Of a DNA stretch of 64,000 bases, positions 53,281 to 61,639 are shown one piece after another. Both the position numbers and the translations under genes were made by a program. Under the pieces are notes generated by a model. That model saw only the letters and a list, made by a program, of their open reading frames with translations. It searched no databases and was not told the DNA's origin. Where the stretch lies: positions 1-64,000 of the forward strand of contig NZ_JAOVZW010000001.1 of NCBI RefSeq assembly GCF_026460885.1, given 5' to 3'. Source of the DNA: Chryseobacterium formosum (GTDB taxonomy: Bacteria > Bacteroidota > Bacteroidia > Flavobacteriales > Weeksellaceae). Positions within the stretch are counted from its first letter, which is position 1; every line of letters starts with the position of its first letter.

Positions 53281-56200
53281 CTAAATTCCTAAAATAGATT
53301 TCAATAAAACATTTACCTCATCTACATTTTTCACTTTATCTTTTCGCATCATCAGATTATTTCCGTCTTTTCCTACTTTTTCTTTCAATTGAGCTTGTGC
53401 AGGATTTTGAGTTAAATAAGATATAATATGTCTGAATTTATCGGTCTGATAAAACTTATCTTGCGGATTACCCGGAAAATATCCTAAGAAAATTCCGTTT
53501 TTCATGACGATTTTTTCAAAACCAATGTCTGCGGCAAGCCACTTTAAAGCAACACTTTTCAATAGATTGATAACTTCATTCGGCAAAGTTCCGAAACGGT
53601 CTTTCAATTCAGCTTCAAATTTGGTTAAATCTTTCTCGTTATCAATTTCAGCTAATTTTTGGTAAAGCAATAATCTTTCTTCAGTACTCGAAACATAAGA
53701 GTCGGGAAGCATCAATTCCAAATCAGTATCAATATTTACTTCTTTCACCGATTTGAAAAGCTTGTTTCGGTCTTCTTCATTTTCGAAAAGATTTTCAAAA
53801 TTTTCATCGTCTTTCAATTCTTCCAGCGCTTCCTGCATCATTTTCTGATACGTTTCAAAGCCCATTTCATTAATAAATCCGCTTTGTTCACCACCCAATA
53901 AATCTCCGGCTCCACGAATTTCCAAATCTTTCATCGCGATCTGAAAACCGCTTCCCAAATCTGAAAACTGTTCGATCGCTTCCAGTCTCTTTCTTGCATC
54001 GGAGGTCATCATATCAAAAGGGGGCGTAATCAGGTAACAAAATGCTTTCCTGTTGCTTCGCCCGACTCTCCCCCTCATTTGGTGAAGATCTGCCATTCCG
54101 AAACGTTGCGCATCATTAATGAAAATCGTATTCGCATTGGGAACATCTACCCCACTTTCAATAATCGTGGTTGCCACCAAAACATCGTATTTTCCATCCA
54201 TAAAATCCAAAACATTCTGCTCCATTTGCTTTCCTTCCATTTGTCCATGCGCGGTAATAACTCTTGCATCAGGAACCAATCTTTGAATCAATCCGGCAAT
54301 ATCTTTTAAATTTTCAATTCTGTTATTGATGAAATAAACCTGTCCGTCACGCTGCAATTCATAAGAAACCGCATCACGAATAATTTCTTCATCAAAACCT
54401 ACAATCTGTGTTTCCACTGGTTGTCTGTTTGGCGGTGGCGTTTTGATGACCGAAAGATCTCGTGCAGCCATTAAAGAAAACTGTAAAGTTCTCGGAATCG
54501 GTGTCGCCGTCAATGTTAAAGTATCAACATTGGTTTTCATTGTTTTGAGCTTATCTTTTACAGAAACTCCAAACTTGTGTTCTTCATCAATAATTAATAA
54601 GCCTAAATTTTTAAATTTCACTTTATCTGAAGCCAATTGATGCGTACCAATAACGATATCCATTTTTCCATCTTCCAATCCTTTTAAAGTTTCAGATTTT
54701 TGTTTTGCAGTTCTGAAACGGTTTAAGTAAGAAATATTTACCGGAAAATCTTTCAATCTTTCTTTGAAACTTCTATAATGTTGGAAAGCCAAAATTGTAG
54801 TCGGAACCAAAATCGCAACTTGTTTACCATCTGTGGCGGCTTTAAAAGCTGCACGAATCGCAACTTCCGTTTTTCCGAAACCTACGTCACCACAAATCAA
54901 ACGATCCATCACGCCTTCATCTTCCATGTCTTTTTTCACATCAAGAGTGGCTTTTTCCTGATCTGGAGTGTCTTCATAAGCAAAACTTGCTTCCAATTCA
55001 TTTTGAAGATAAGAGTCGGGCGAATATTGAAACCCTTTTGCGGTTTTTCTTTCCGCATATAATTTAATCAAATCAAAAGCAATCTGTTTTACTCTCGCTT
55101 TGGTTTTCTGCTTTAAAGATTTCCAGGCTGGAGAACCAAGTTTGCTTAAGACTATTTCTTTTCCGTCGGGACCATTGTATTTTGAAATTTTATGAAGTGA
55201 ATGAATACTTACATATAATAAATCACCATTTTTATACGTCAATTTAAAACATTCCTGAATTTTTCCGTCATTATTGACTTTTACCAATCCCATGAATTTT
55301 CCGATTCCATGATCGATGTGAGCTATAAAATCTCCTACTTTTAAAGACATTAAATCTTTCAGCGTTAACTGTTCAGATTTTGCAAAAGCATTTTTGGCTT
55401 TATATCTTTGGTAACGGTCGAAAATCTGATGATCGGTATAAACCAAAATTTTATGATCCGAATCTACAAAACCTTCATGCAATTCAGATTTAAAGCTTTT
55501 AAAAGAAATCTGATGTCCCAATTCTTCAAAAATAGATTCGAGTCTATCTTTTTGTTTATCCGTAGAAAACGAAATCCAGATTTCAAAACCCTCTTCTTTT
55601 TTTTCCTGCAAATCTTCAATAAGCAGTTGGAAATTTTTATGAAAAGACGGTTGAGCAGTTTGATTTAATTTTACCTCAACAGATTTTGTACTTTCAATAC
55701 CAACACTGCTAAAATCAATCGTTTTGAATTTTTTATAGTCGAAAAGAAACTCTTCATCCGAAATAAATAATTCCTGCGGAGTTCTGTGAGCAATATCTTT
55801 GCTTAAACCATCATATTTTTCTAAAGATTTCTCATAAAAACTTCTCAGTTTCTGCAAACCGACAATTCCGTTTTTGGAAATAACAAAACTATCTTTCGGT
55901 AAAATTTCAAGGAAAGAAACTCTTGTTCCCGAAACCGAAAAATTCATATTCGAAACCAATTGAAATCCGTCTACTTTATCAATAGAAAGCTGAGTTTCGA
56001 TGTCAAAAGTTTTAATATTCTCAACTTCATTTCCAAAGAACGTAATTCGATAAGGTTTTTCGTTGGAATAAGAAAAAACGTCGACAATTCCACCACGAAC
56101 GGAAAATTCGCCCGGTTCAGAAACAAAATCGGTTTGATTAAACTGATAATGATTCAGCAATTCATCCACAAAATCAAAATCTAACTGATCGCCGGTATTT

Positions 56201-56643
56201 ATGTTGTGAGAAATCGCTGTAAAATCTTCCTTTCTTAAAACTTTTTCAGACAATGCTCCAATGTAAGCAACAATGACTTTCGGTGATTTTTCTGAATTTA
56301 TTTTATTTAAAACTTCAGTTCGCAAAACCAAATTGGCGTTCTGAGTTTTTTCAACCTGATAAGGCTCCAAATGTGTTGCAGGAAAATAAAGCACATTTTC
56401 TTTTCCAAGCAAATCTTCCATTTCACTATTTGCATACAATGCTTCTTCTTTATCATCAACAAGAAAAAGCAAAGTTTTTTTGTGTGTAAGAAAAAGTTCG
56501 GCAGCGAAAACCGAAGCCGAAGAACCCGCACTTCCCCTTACCGAAAGATGCGATTGAGTATCTATTTGTGCAAAAATTTCTTTTCCAAATTCTTTTTTAA
56601 GCAGATCCGGGAGAAACTTTTCGCTGATATTTTTTAACTGCAT
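53281..56643 (-). CDS. mfd: Transcription-repair coupling factor
   Basis: This 1120-aa DNA translocase removes stalled RNA polymerase and recruits nucleotide excision repair. It has an N-terminal UvrB-homology region, the RNA-polymerase-interacting CarD-like domain (near 455-520, VGDFIAHIDHGIGKFMGL), the helicase core with Walker A GDVGFGKTE near 585, IIDEEHKFGV, TATPIPRT, MRGRVGRS and the C-terminal TRCF domain. The ATG at 56643 (MQLKNI) is preferred over a start eight residues earlier. A minus-strand TATCTTTG lies at 56714-56707. Confidence 0.97.
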   Translation of the reverse strand: MQLKNISEKFLPDLLKKEFGKEIFAQIDTQSHLSVRGSAGSSASVFAAELFLTHKKTLLFLVDDKEEALYANSEMEDLLGKENVLYFPATHLEPYQVEKTQNANLVLRTEVLNKINSEKSPKVIVAYIGALSEKVLRKEDFTAISHNINTGDQLDFDFVDELLNHYQFNQTDFVSEPGEFSVRGGIVDVFSYSNEKPYRITFFGNEVENIKTFDIETQLSIDKVDGFQLVSNMNFSVSGTRVSFLEILPKDSFVISKNGIVGLQKLRSFYEKSLEKYDGLSKDIAHRTPQELFISDEEFLFDYKKFKTIDFSSVGIESTKSVEVKLNQTAQPSFHKNFQLLIEDLQEKKEEGFEIWISFSTDKQKDRLESIFEELGHQISFKSFKSELHEGFVDSDHKILVYTDHQIFDRYQRYKAKNAFAKSEQLTLKDLMSLKVGDFIAHIDHGIGKFMGLVKVNNDGKIQECFKLTYKNGDLLYVSIHSLHKISKYNGPDGKEIVLSKLGSPAWKSLKQKTKARVKQIAFDLIKLYAERKTAKGFQYSPDSYLQNELEASFAYEDTPDQEKATLDVKKDMEDEGVMDRLICGDVGFGKTEVAIRAAFKAATDGKQVAILVPTTILAFQHYRSFKERLKDFPVNISYLNRFRTAKQKSETLKGLEDGKMDIVIGTHQLASDKVKFKNLGLLIIDEEHKFGVSVKDKLKTMKTNVDTLTLTATPIPRTLQFSLMAARDLSVIKTPPPNRQPVETQIVGFDEEIIRDAVSYELQRDGQVYFINNRIENLKDIAGLIQRLVPDARVITAHGQMEGKQMEQNVLDFMDGKYDVLVATTIIESGVDVPNANTIFINDAQRFGMADLHQMRGRVGRSNRKAFCYLITPPFDMMTSDARKRLEAIEQFSDLGSGFQIAMKDLEIRGAGDLLGGEQSGFINEMGFETYQKMMQEALEELKDDENFENLFENEEDRNKLFKSVKEVNIDTDLELMLPDSYVSSTEERLLLYQKLAEIDNEKDLTKFEAELKDRFGTLPNEVINLLKSVALKWLAADIGFEKIVMKNGIFLGYFPGNPQDKFYQTDKFRHIISYLTQNPAQAQLKEKVGKDGNNLMMRKDKVKNVDEVNVLLKSILGI

Positions 56644-56706
56644 AAATAATATAGATATAAACGACAAAAGCGATTTCGAGAGTTACCCGAAACCGTTTGA
56701 TTAGGT

Positions 56707-56714
56707 CAAAGATA
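56707..56714 (-). promoter_or_regulatory. Candidate -7 box of mfd
   Basis: On the minus strand this reads TATCTTTG, fitting TAnnTTTG, about 63 bases from the ATG at 56643. No -33 match at the expected spacing. Confidence 0.4.
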
Positions 56715-56888
56715 CGTTATTTTTTATTTTTAAATTCTTTCAGCCAGACAAATCAAATTTCAACCCAAAAATCTATTTTTCTTAATTTTTAAACAAAAAA
56801 GCTTAAAAAAAGTTAAAATAATTCGCAATTTCAATTTGGGCACAATCTTTGGAAATTCAATTCTAAATAAACCAAAAAATAAAATATT

Positions 56889-57278
56889 ATGAAAAATGTA
56901 TTCAAAATTTTAGGAGTTTTCGTACTTCTATTTACCGCCTTTTCACTTTCGTCGTGTAGAGACGATGACGATCCTGCAGACAATGATTTTTTCGCTGGAA
57001 CTTATAAAGGAAGTGTTTCTTATACAGACAGTGACAACAATATTTCTACAGACAACGGTGAAGTATTCGTAACTAAAATAGCAAGTGGAACCAAATACAA
57101 TTTCAGGTTTTCAAACGGAATTCCTGAATTAAACGGTCTGGAATTTCAAAAACAAGGCGACAATACTTTAGTTATGGTAAATTCTAATGCATTAGTGTAT
57201 GTAAGAATTGACAATAACGAATTAAAAATGATTTATACAGTGGATGGCAAAACATGGAGAGCCAACTGTACAAGATAA
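56889..57278 (+). CDS. Small lipoprotein of unknown function
   Basis: This 129-aa protein has an SPII signal with Cys23 (LSSCRDDDDP) followed by an acidic stretch typical of surface-exposed Bacteroidota lipoproteins. The body (about 35-129) is beta-rich with FFAGTYKGSVSYTDSDNN and ends DGKTWRANCTR, resembling small lipocalin-like or DUF domains. It is single and followed by a terminator. Confidence 0.75.
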   Translation: MKNVFKILGVFVLLFTAFSLSSCRDDDDPADNDFFAGTYKGSVSYTDSDNNISTDNGEVFVTKIASGTKYNFRFSNGIPELNGLEFQKQGDNTLVMVNSNALVYVRIDNNELKMIYTVDGKTWRANCTR

Positions 57279-57304
57279 TTTAACGACTATTCATTCATAT
57301 GTTT

Positions 57305-57337
57305 GTCCGTTTCCAAATTTTGGAGGCGGGCTTTTTT
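57305..57337 (+). terminator. Terminator after the 129-aa lipoprotein
   Basis: GTCCGTTTCCAAA (57305-57317) pairs with TTTGGAGGCGGGC (57319-57331), with three G-U pairs, followed by a T-run. Confidence 0.82.
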
Positions 57338-57402
57338 ATTTTTCTGGAATTAATTTCAATTTAAGAAGTGATAAAATTTAGTTAAGATTTAATAAAAATA
57401 AA

Positions 57403-57435
57403 TTTGCAATCAGTTTTTTCCTAAATTTACTTTAG
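57403..57435 (+). promoter_or_regulatory. Candidate promoter of the 81-aa repeat protein
   Basis: TTTG (57403-57406) and TACTTTAG (57428-57435) are separated by 21 bases, close to the Bacteroidota -33/-7 pattern; the -7 box has one mismatch. Confidence 0.4.
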
Positions 57436-57451
57436 TAAAAAAATTAAACAA

Positions 57452-57697
57452 ATGAAAAAATTTCTCACTGCAATGTCAATCGTTTTAGGATTAGGATTTG
57501 CAACTGCTCAACAAGTTGCTCCGGCAACAAAAACCACGGTTACTAAAACTGTAAAACCAGTAAAAGCTGCAGAACCAACTGCTGCAAAACCTGCACAAAA
57601 ACTTAAAAAAGACGGAACTCCAGACAAAAGATATAAAGAAAACCAAAAGCTGAAGAAAGACGGAACTCCGGATAAAAGATACAAAGTCAACAAATAA
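57452..57697 (+). CDS. Tiny secreted Lys/Pro-rich repeat protein
   Basis: This 81-aa protein has a signal peptide (residues 1-19, ending ATAQ), a Thr/Val/Pro/Ala-Lys segment and two copies of KLKKDGTPDKRYK (about 50-62 and 66-78), leaving a strongly basic mature peptide. Function is unknown; it may bind an acidic polymer or calcium-free surface, but that is speculation. A terminator follows at 57738-57766. Confidence 0.75.
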   Translation: MKKFLTAMSIVLGLGFATAQQVAPATKTTVTKTVKPVKAAEPTAAKPAQKLKKDGTPDKRYKENQKLKKDGTPDKRYKVNK

Positions 57698-57737
57698 AAA
57701 AGACAGATAGCTGTCATTCATAATCAAATTTTCAATA

Positions 57738-57766
57738 AACCGATGCCTAGAACATCGGTTTTTTTT
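57738..57766 (+). terminator. Terminator after the repeat protein
   Basis: AACCGATG (57738-57745) pairs with CATCGGTT (57753-57760), followed by six T. Confidence 0.88.
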
Positions 57767-57810
57767 AGTTTAAAATATTAAATTATTTCTGTAGATTCTC
57801 TACTTATTTA

Positions 57811-57818
57811 TAAATTTG
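57811..57818 (+). promoter_or_regulatory. -7 box abutting the GH3-family start
   Basis: TAAATTTG is only 4 bases from the ATG at 57823, so a transcript from here would be leaderless or nearly so. Confidence 0.35.
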
Positions 57819-57822
57819 AACC

Positions 57823-59322
57823 ATGTTAAACTTTCTAAAGAAAAATGCGGCGTTGATTTGGGCAAAAAAACATGTTCAAAAAGCAGAAGAATTCAAGAAA
57901 AATGGTGAAAAGAATCAGGAGAAATTATTACTATCTCTTGTCGAAACCGCTCAAAAAACTCTTTTTGGAAGAACACATACTTTTGAAACCATTAAATCTG
58001 TAAAAGATTTCCAAGAAAAAGTTCCGGTTGCCGATTATGAAGATTTAAAACCATATATCGAAAAAGTAAAACGCGGACAACGAGATATTTTATGGATTGA
58101 AACTCCAGAATATTTTGCTAAAACTTCGGGAACGACTTCAGGCTCAAAATACATCCCAATTTCTAAAGAAGGAATGCCTTTTCAGGTAAAAGGAGCTCAG
58201 AGTGCGCTTTTCCATTACATTGCCAAGAAAAACAACGCTGATTTTGTTGGCGGAAAAATGATTTTCTTACAAGGAAGTCCGGAACTGGAGGAAGTTTTCG
58301 GGATTCAAACCGGCAGACTTTCAGGAATTGTAGCTCATCATATCCCAAATTATCTTCAGAAAAACCGTTTGCCAAGCTGGGAAACCAACATGATGGAAGA
58401 CTGGGAAGCCAAAGTTGACAAAATCGTTGAGGAAACCGAGAAAGAAAATATGACATTGATTTCAGGAATTCCGCCTTGGCTGATTATGTATTTTGAAAAA
58501 CTGATTGAGAAAAACGGTAAAAAAATAAAACAACTTTTCCCAAATCTTCAACTTATCGTTACAGGTGGTGTAAATTACGAACCTTACCGTGATAAAATGG
58601 AAGAACTTTTGGGTGGAAAAGTAGATATTGTACAGACATTTCCAGCTTCGGAAGGTTTTTTTGCATTCCAAGATGATTATACAAAAGAAGGTTTGCTACT
58701 TTTAACCAATCACGGAATTTTTTATGAATTTATTCCTTTAGAACAATATGGAAAACCTGATGCACAAAGATTAACTTTAAAAGACATTGAACTTAATAAA
58801 GATTATGCTCTGATTTTAACGACCAATTCCGGTTTGTGGGCATATTCGATTGGTGATGTTGTGAGGTTTATTGATAAAAATCCGCACAGAATTTTGGTAA
58901 GCGGAAGAACGAAACATTTTACTTCGGCTTTTGGTGAACACGTTATCGCTTTTGAAGTAGAAGAAGCTGTAAAAGCTACGGTCGAAAAATTTCCTGCTCA
59001 GATTACTGAATTTCATTTAGCTCCGGAAGTTAATCCTGAAGAAGGTTTACCCTATCACGAATGGTTTATTGAGTTTGAAAAAGAGCCTGAAAATTTAGAT
59101 TTATTTAAAAATGAATTGGACGATCAGCTCAGAAAACGCAATACCTATTATGATGATTTAATTTCAGGAAATATTTTGCAGAAACTTCATATTTCTAAGC
59201 TTCAGAAAAATGCTTTTCAGGAATATGCAAAATCTCAAGGGAAATTGGGTGGTCAAAATAAAATTCCGAGATTGGCAAACGACAGAAAAATCGCAGATTT
59301 ACTGAAGGTTTATAAAAAATAA
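57823..59322 (+). CDS. GH3-family (acyl-adenylate/amido synthetase-like) protein
   Basis: This 499-aa protein has the GH3/firefly-luciferase-superfamily ATP-binding loop AKTSGTTSGSKYIPIS, the YEPYRDKMEELLGG segment, FPASEGFFAFQDD, and the adenylation-domain YSIGDVVRFI with the C-terminal hinge VSGRTKHFTSAFGEHV. Plant GH3 proteins conjugate hormones to amino acids. Bacterial members such as this are common in Bacteroidota but mostly uncharacterised. It stands alone between terminators, so substrate cannot be inferred from neighbours. Confidence 0.9.
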   Translation: MLNFLKKNAALIWAKKHVQKAEEFKKNGEKNQEKLLLSLVETAQKTLFGRTHTFETIKSVKDFQEKVPVADYEDLKPYIEKVKRGQRDILWIETPEYFAKTSGTTSGSKYIPISKEGMPFQVKGAQSALFHYIAKKNNADFVGGKMIFLQGSPELEEVFGIQTGRLSGIVAHHIPNYLQKNRLPSWETNMMEDWEAKVDKIVEETEKENMTLISGIPPWLIMYFEKLIEKNGKKIKQLFPNLQLIVTGGVNYEPYRDKMEELLGGKVDIVQTFPASEGFFAFQDDYTKEGLLLLTNHGIFYEFIPLEQYGKPDAQRLTLKDIELNKDYALILTTNSGLWAYSIGDVVRFIDKNPHRILVSGRTKHFTSAFGEHVIAFEVEEAVKATVEKFPAQITEFHLAPEVNPEEGLPYHEWFIEFEKEPENLDLFKNELDDQLRKRNTYYDDLISGNILQKLHISKLQKNAFQEYAKSQGKLGGQNKIPRLANDRKIADLLKVYKK

Positions 59323-59343
59323 CACACCATCAAATAACTATTT

Positions 59344-59721
59344 ATGAAAAGAATTTTGTCCGTTTTAATAATCATTTCAATTACATCTTGCAGTTCGCTA
59401 AAATACAGCGCCACAAAAAATCCTGACAATTATAAAAATATAAAAGCAGGAAACAAATACACCTTTCATCAGACTGATGGAAGCAAAACTCCAATGATGA
59501 TAAGTTCGATTTCTAAAGACAGCATTATCGGAACCAAAAAAAATGAAAGAATTGCTATTGCAAAAACCAATATTACTGAGATAAGAAAAGACAGAACTGC
59601 GGTTGCCGTCGTTGCAACAGCCGGAGGAATCGCTGCTGTAACGATATTAGTTGTTGGGATGACAAAGGCTACAAAAGATTTGGCCGACACTGCGGCTGCT
59701 TTTGGAAGCGGTTTAAATTAA
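59344..59721 (+). CDS. Small lipoprotein, tandem copy 1
   Basis: This 125-aa lipoprotein has Cys16 (ITSCSSLKYS), a SH3-like body with AGNKYTFHQTDGSKTPMM and SIIGTKKNERIAIAKTNI, and a C-terminal hydrophobic helix (about 82-110). It is homologous to the 120-aa gene 135 bp downstream. The gap between them contains a -7 box at 59831. Confidence 0.75.
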   Translation: MKRILSVLIIISITSCSSLKYSATKNPDNYKNIKAGNKYTFHQTDGSKTPMMISSISKDSIIGTKKNERIAIAKTNITEIRKDRTAVAVVATAGGIAAVTILVVGMTKATKDLADTAAAFGSGLN

Positions 59722-59830
59722 TTCAAATAAAATAATCATTCAAACATAAAATTTCTTCATTTTCTAGTTTAATCTTACAAAAAATATGAGATTTTCTTTT
59801 TTAATGAAAACATATATTCAAAAAAAATTA

Positions 59831-59838
59831 TAAATTTG
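59831..59838 (+). promoter_or_regulatory. -7 box of the second small lipoprotein
   Basis: TAAATTTG lies 18 bases before the ATG at 59857. Confidence 0.42.
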
Positions 59839-59856
59839 GAAAACTAAAAAATTGTA

Positions 59857-60219
59857 ATGAAAGCATCTGTACTTTTAAAATCATCATTATTTACGTCTTT
59901 ATTTGTAATTTCATCTTGTGCAACGACAAAGTACAGCGAAGATATTGCGCAAAATAACTATTCAAACCTTGACGCCGGAAAAATCTACGTTGTAACGCCA
60001 AGAGACGGTTCTAAAAAACAAACTATTTTGTTCCGAAACATCGATGGTGACAACATTATTGGTACAAAAGGAAAAAAAGACAGTACAGAGGTTATTATTC
60101 CTAAATCTAATATTGCATCCGTAAAAGACAGATCCCAAGGAAGAGTTGTAGCAGGAGCAGCGGTAATCGGAGCGGCTGGTGTTGCAGCAATCGTAATCAG
60201 TTCTTTGAGAGCCGACTAA
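59857..60219 (+). CDS. Small lipoprotein, tandem copy 2
   Basis: This 120-aa lipoprotein has Cys21 (ISSCATTKYS), the same body pattern as its neighbour (AGKIYVVTPRDGSKKQT, DNIIGTKGKKDSTEVIIPKS) and a Gly/Ala/Val hydrophobic C-terminal helix (about 95-115). Function is unknown. A perfect-stem terminator at 60277-60304 ends the unit. Confidence 0.75.
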   Translation: MKASVLLKSSLFTSLFVISSCATTKYSEDIAQNNYSNLDAGKIYVVTPRDGSKKQTILFRNIDGDNIIGTKGKKDSTEVIIPKSNIASVKDRSQGRVVAGAAVIGAAGVAAIVISSLRAD

Positions 60220-60276
60220 AATAGACAACATCTTTCAAAAGATATTTTATTTATCATTTGAAAACTGAAAATAGTG

Positions 60277-60308
60277 ATAGCCTTAAATGAATATTTAAGG
60301 CTATTTTT
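60277..60308 (+). terminator. Terminator after the tandem small lipoproteins
   Basis: A perfect 12-bp stem, ATAGCCTTAAAT (60277-60288) and ATTTAAGGCTAT (60293-60304), has loop GAAT and is followed by TTTT. It decides the start of the next gene, because a GTG at 60274 would place the coding region across it. Confidence 0.88.
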
Positions 60309-60312
60309 GCGC

Positions 60313-61548
60313 ATGATTTCTTTATTGCCGCTCAAAACATTACAAAATGTTGAATTCAGAAATCTTCTTACCGGAAGATTTTTTATTGTTTTAGCTTTCA
60401 GAATGCTCGCTACTTTATTGGGATGGTGGGTTTATCAATTAACAAAAGATCCTTTTTCCATAGGACTTATTGGTCTTTCTGAGGTAATTCCAGCAGTAAG
60501 CTGTGCTTTGTATGCAGGTCACGTAATTGACATGAACGAAAAGAAAAGACTTCTTCTAATTTGTAATTATGTCTATGTTTTTCTCATCAGTTTACTAATG
60601 ATTCCTGCGTTTTTTGATGTGGAACTTCATTTTTCAGGACACGAAATCACTTATTTCATCTACGGTGTTATTTTCTTTACGGGAATCGCAAGAGCTTTCA
60701 TAGGTCCAATTGTTCCGTCAATGATTCCTAAAATTGTAGAAAAAGTAAATCTTCCGAGTGCAATTACTTTAAATCAGGCAACTTTCTTGGTTTCATCAGT
60801 TTGCGGTCATGCCGTTGGTGGATTTTTGATCGGATTTTTCGGCGTGAAATGGACTTTATTAGTAATAATTTCACTTTTATTGGTTGCTTCTTTATTTTTT
60901 TGGCAGTTGAAACAACAGTTTTCAGAACATAAGAAGGATGAAATCAAAGTGCTGGAAAGTATGCGTGAAGGAATTGCTTATATTTTTAAGACTAAAGAAA
61001 TTTTAGGAGCGCTCTGTCTCGATATGTTTGCAGTACTTTTTGGAGGTGCCGTTGCGTTGATTCCGGTTTTTGCGACAGACATTTTGAAATCAGGAGCAGA
61101 AGGTTTTGGGCTATTAAATGCAGCTTCAGATATTGGTTCGATGATTATTATTACTACATTATCGTTGATTCCTTTAAGAAAAAATCAGGGTAAAATTTTG
61201 TTGGCTGTCGTTGCAGGATTTGGATTGTGTATTATTGGTTTCGGATTATCGCATTATTACTGGCTTTCTTTTATGTTTTTGGTTTTAAGTGGAATGTTGG
61301 ATGGAATTTCCGTCGTAATCCGAGGAACGATTGTTCAATTGAAGACTCCTGATCATATTCGGGGAAGAGTTTTGAGCGTGAATTCAATTTTTATTATGTC
61401 AAGTAATGAAATGGGACAATTTGAAAGCGGTTTGGCAGCTAAACTTTTAGGAGTTGTAAGATCGGTAGTTTTCGGCGGAAGCATTACGATTTTAATTGCA
61501 TTACTTGTGGGAAGTACAAATCCTAAATTGAGAAAAATGCAATATTAA
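60313..61548 (+). CDS. MFS transporter
   Basis: This 411-aa protein has about 12 membrane helices, with the MFS loop motif near VIDMNEKKRLLLICNYVY and GIARAFIGPIVPSMIP. It resembles the MFS_3/TetV-like exporters in which a C-terminal half contains IVQLKTPDHIRGRVLSVNSI. The ATG at 60313 is preferred because the upstream GTG at 60274 precedes the terminator hairpin. Substrate is unknown; ion or drug efflux and siderophore export are family options. Confidence 0.88.
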   Translation: MISLLPLKTLQNVEFRNLLTGRFFIVLAFRMLATLLGWWVYQLTKDPFSIGLIGLSEVIPAVSCALYAGHVIDMNEKKRLLLICNYVYVFLISLLMIPAFFDVELHFSGHEITYFIYGVIFFTGIARAFIGPIVPSMIPKIVEKVNLPSAITLNQATFLVSSVCGHAVGGFLIGFFGVKWTLLVIISLLLVASLFFWQLKQQFSEHKKDEIKVLESMREGIAYIFKTKEILGALCLDMFAVLFGGAVALIPVFATDILKSGAEGFGLLNAASDIGSMIIITTLSLIPLRKNQGKILLAVVAGFGLCIIGFGLSHYYWLSFMFLVLSGMLDGISVVIRGTIVQLKTPDHIRGRVLSVNSIFIMSSNEMGQFESGLAAKLLGVVRSVVFGGSITILIALLVGSTNPKLRKMQY

Positions 61549-61611
61549 ACACATTATACCGTTATGCTATGATATACAATAAAAACTTTAATATAAGATT
61601 AATAATTTTTT

Positions 61612-61619
61612 TATATTTG
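61612..61619 (+). promoter_or_regulatory. -7 box of the first T9SS cargo gene
   Basis: TATATTTG matches the consensus, 20 bases before the ATG at 61640. Confidence 0.5.
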
Positions 61620-61639
61620 TATTAAATAATTTTTCAAAA

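Noticed and set aside
60274..60312. GTG start for the MFS transporter
   Set aside because: It would put the start inside the terminator hairpin at 60277-60304.
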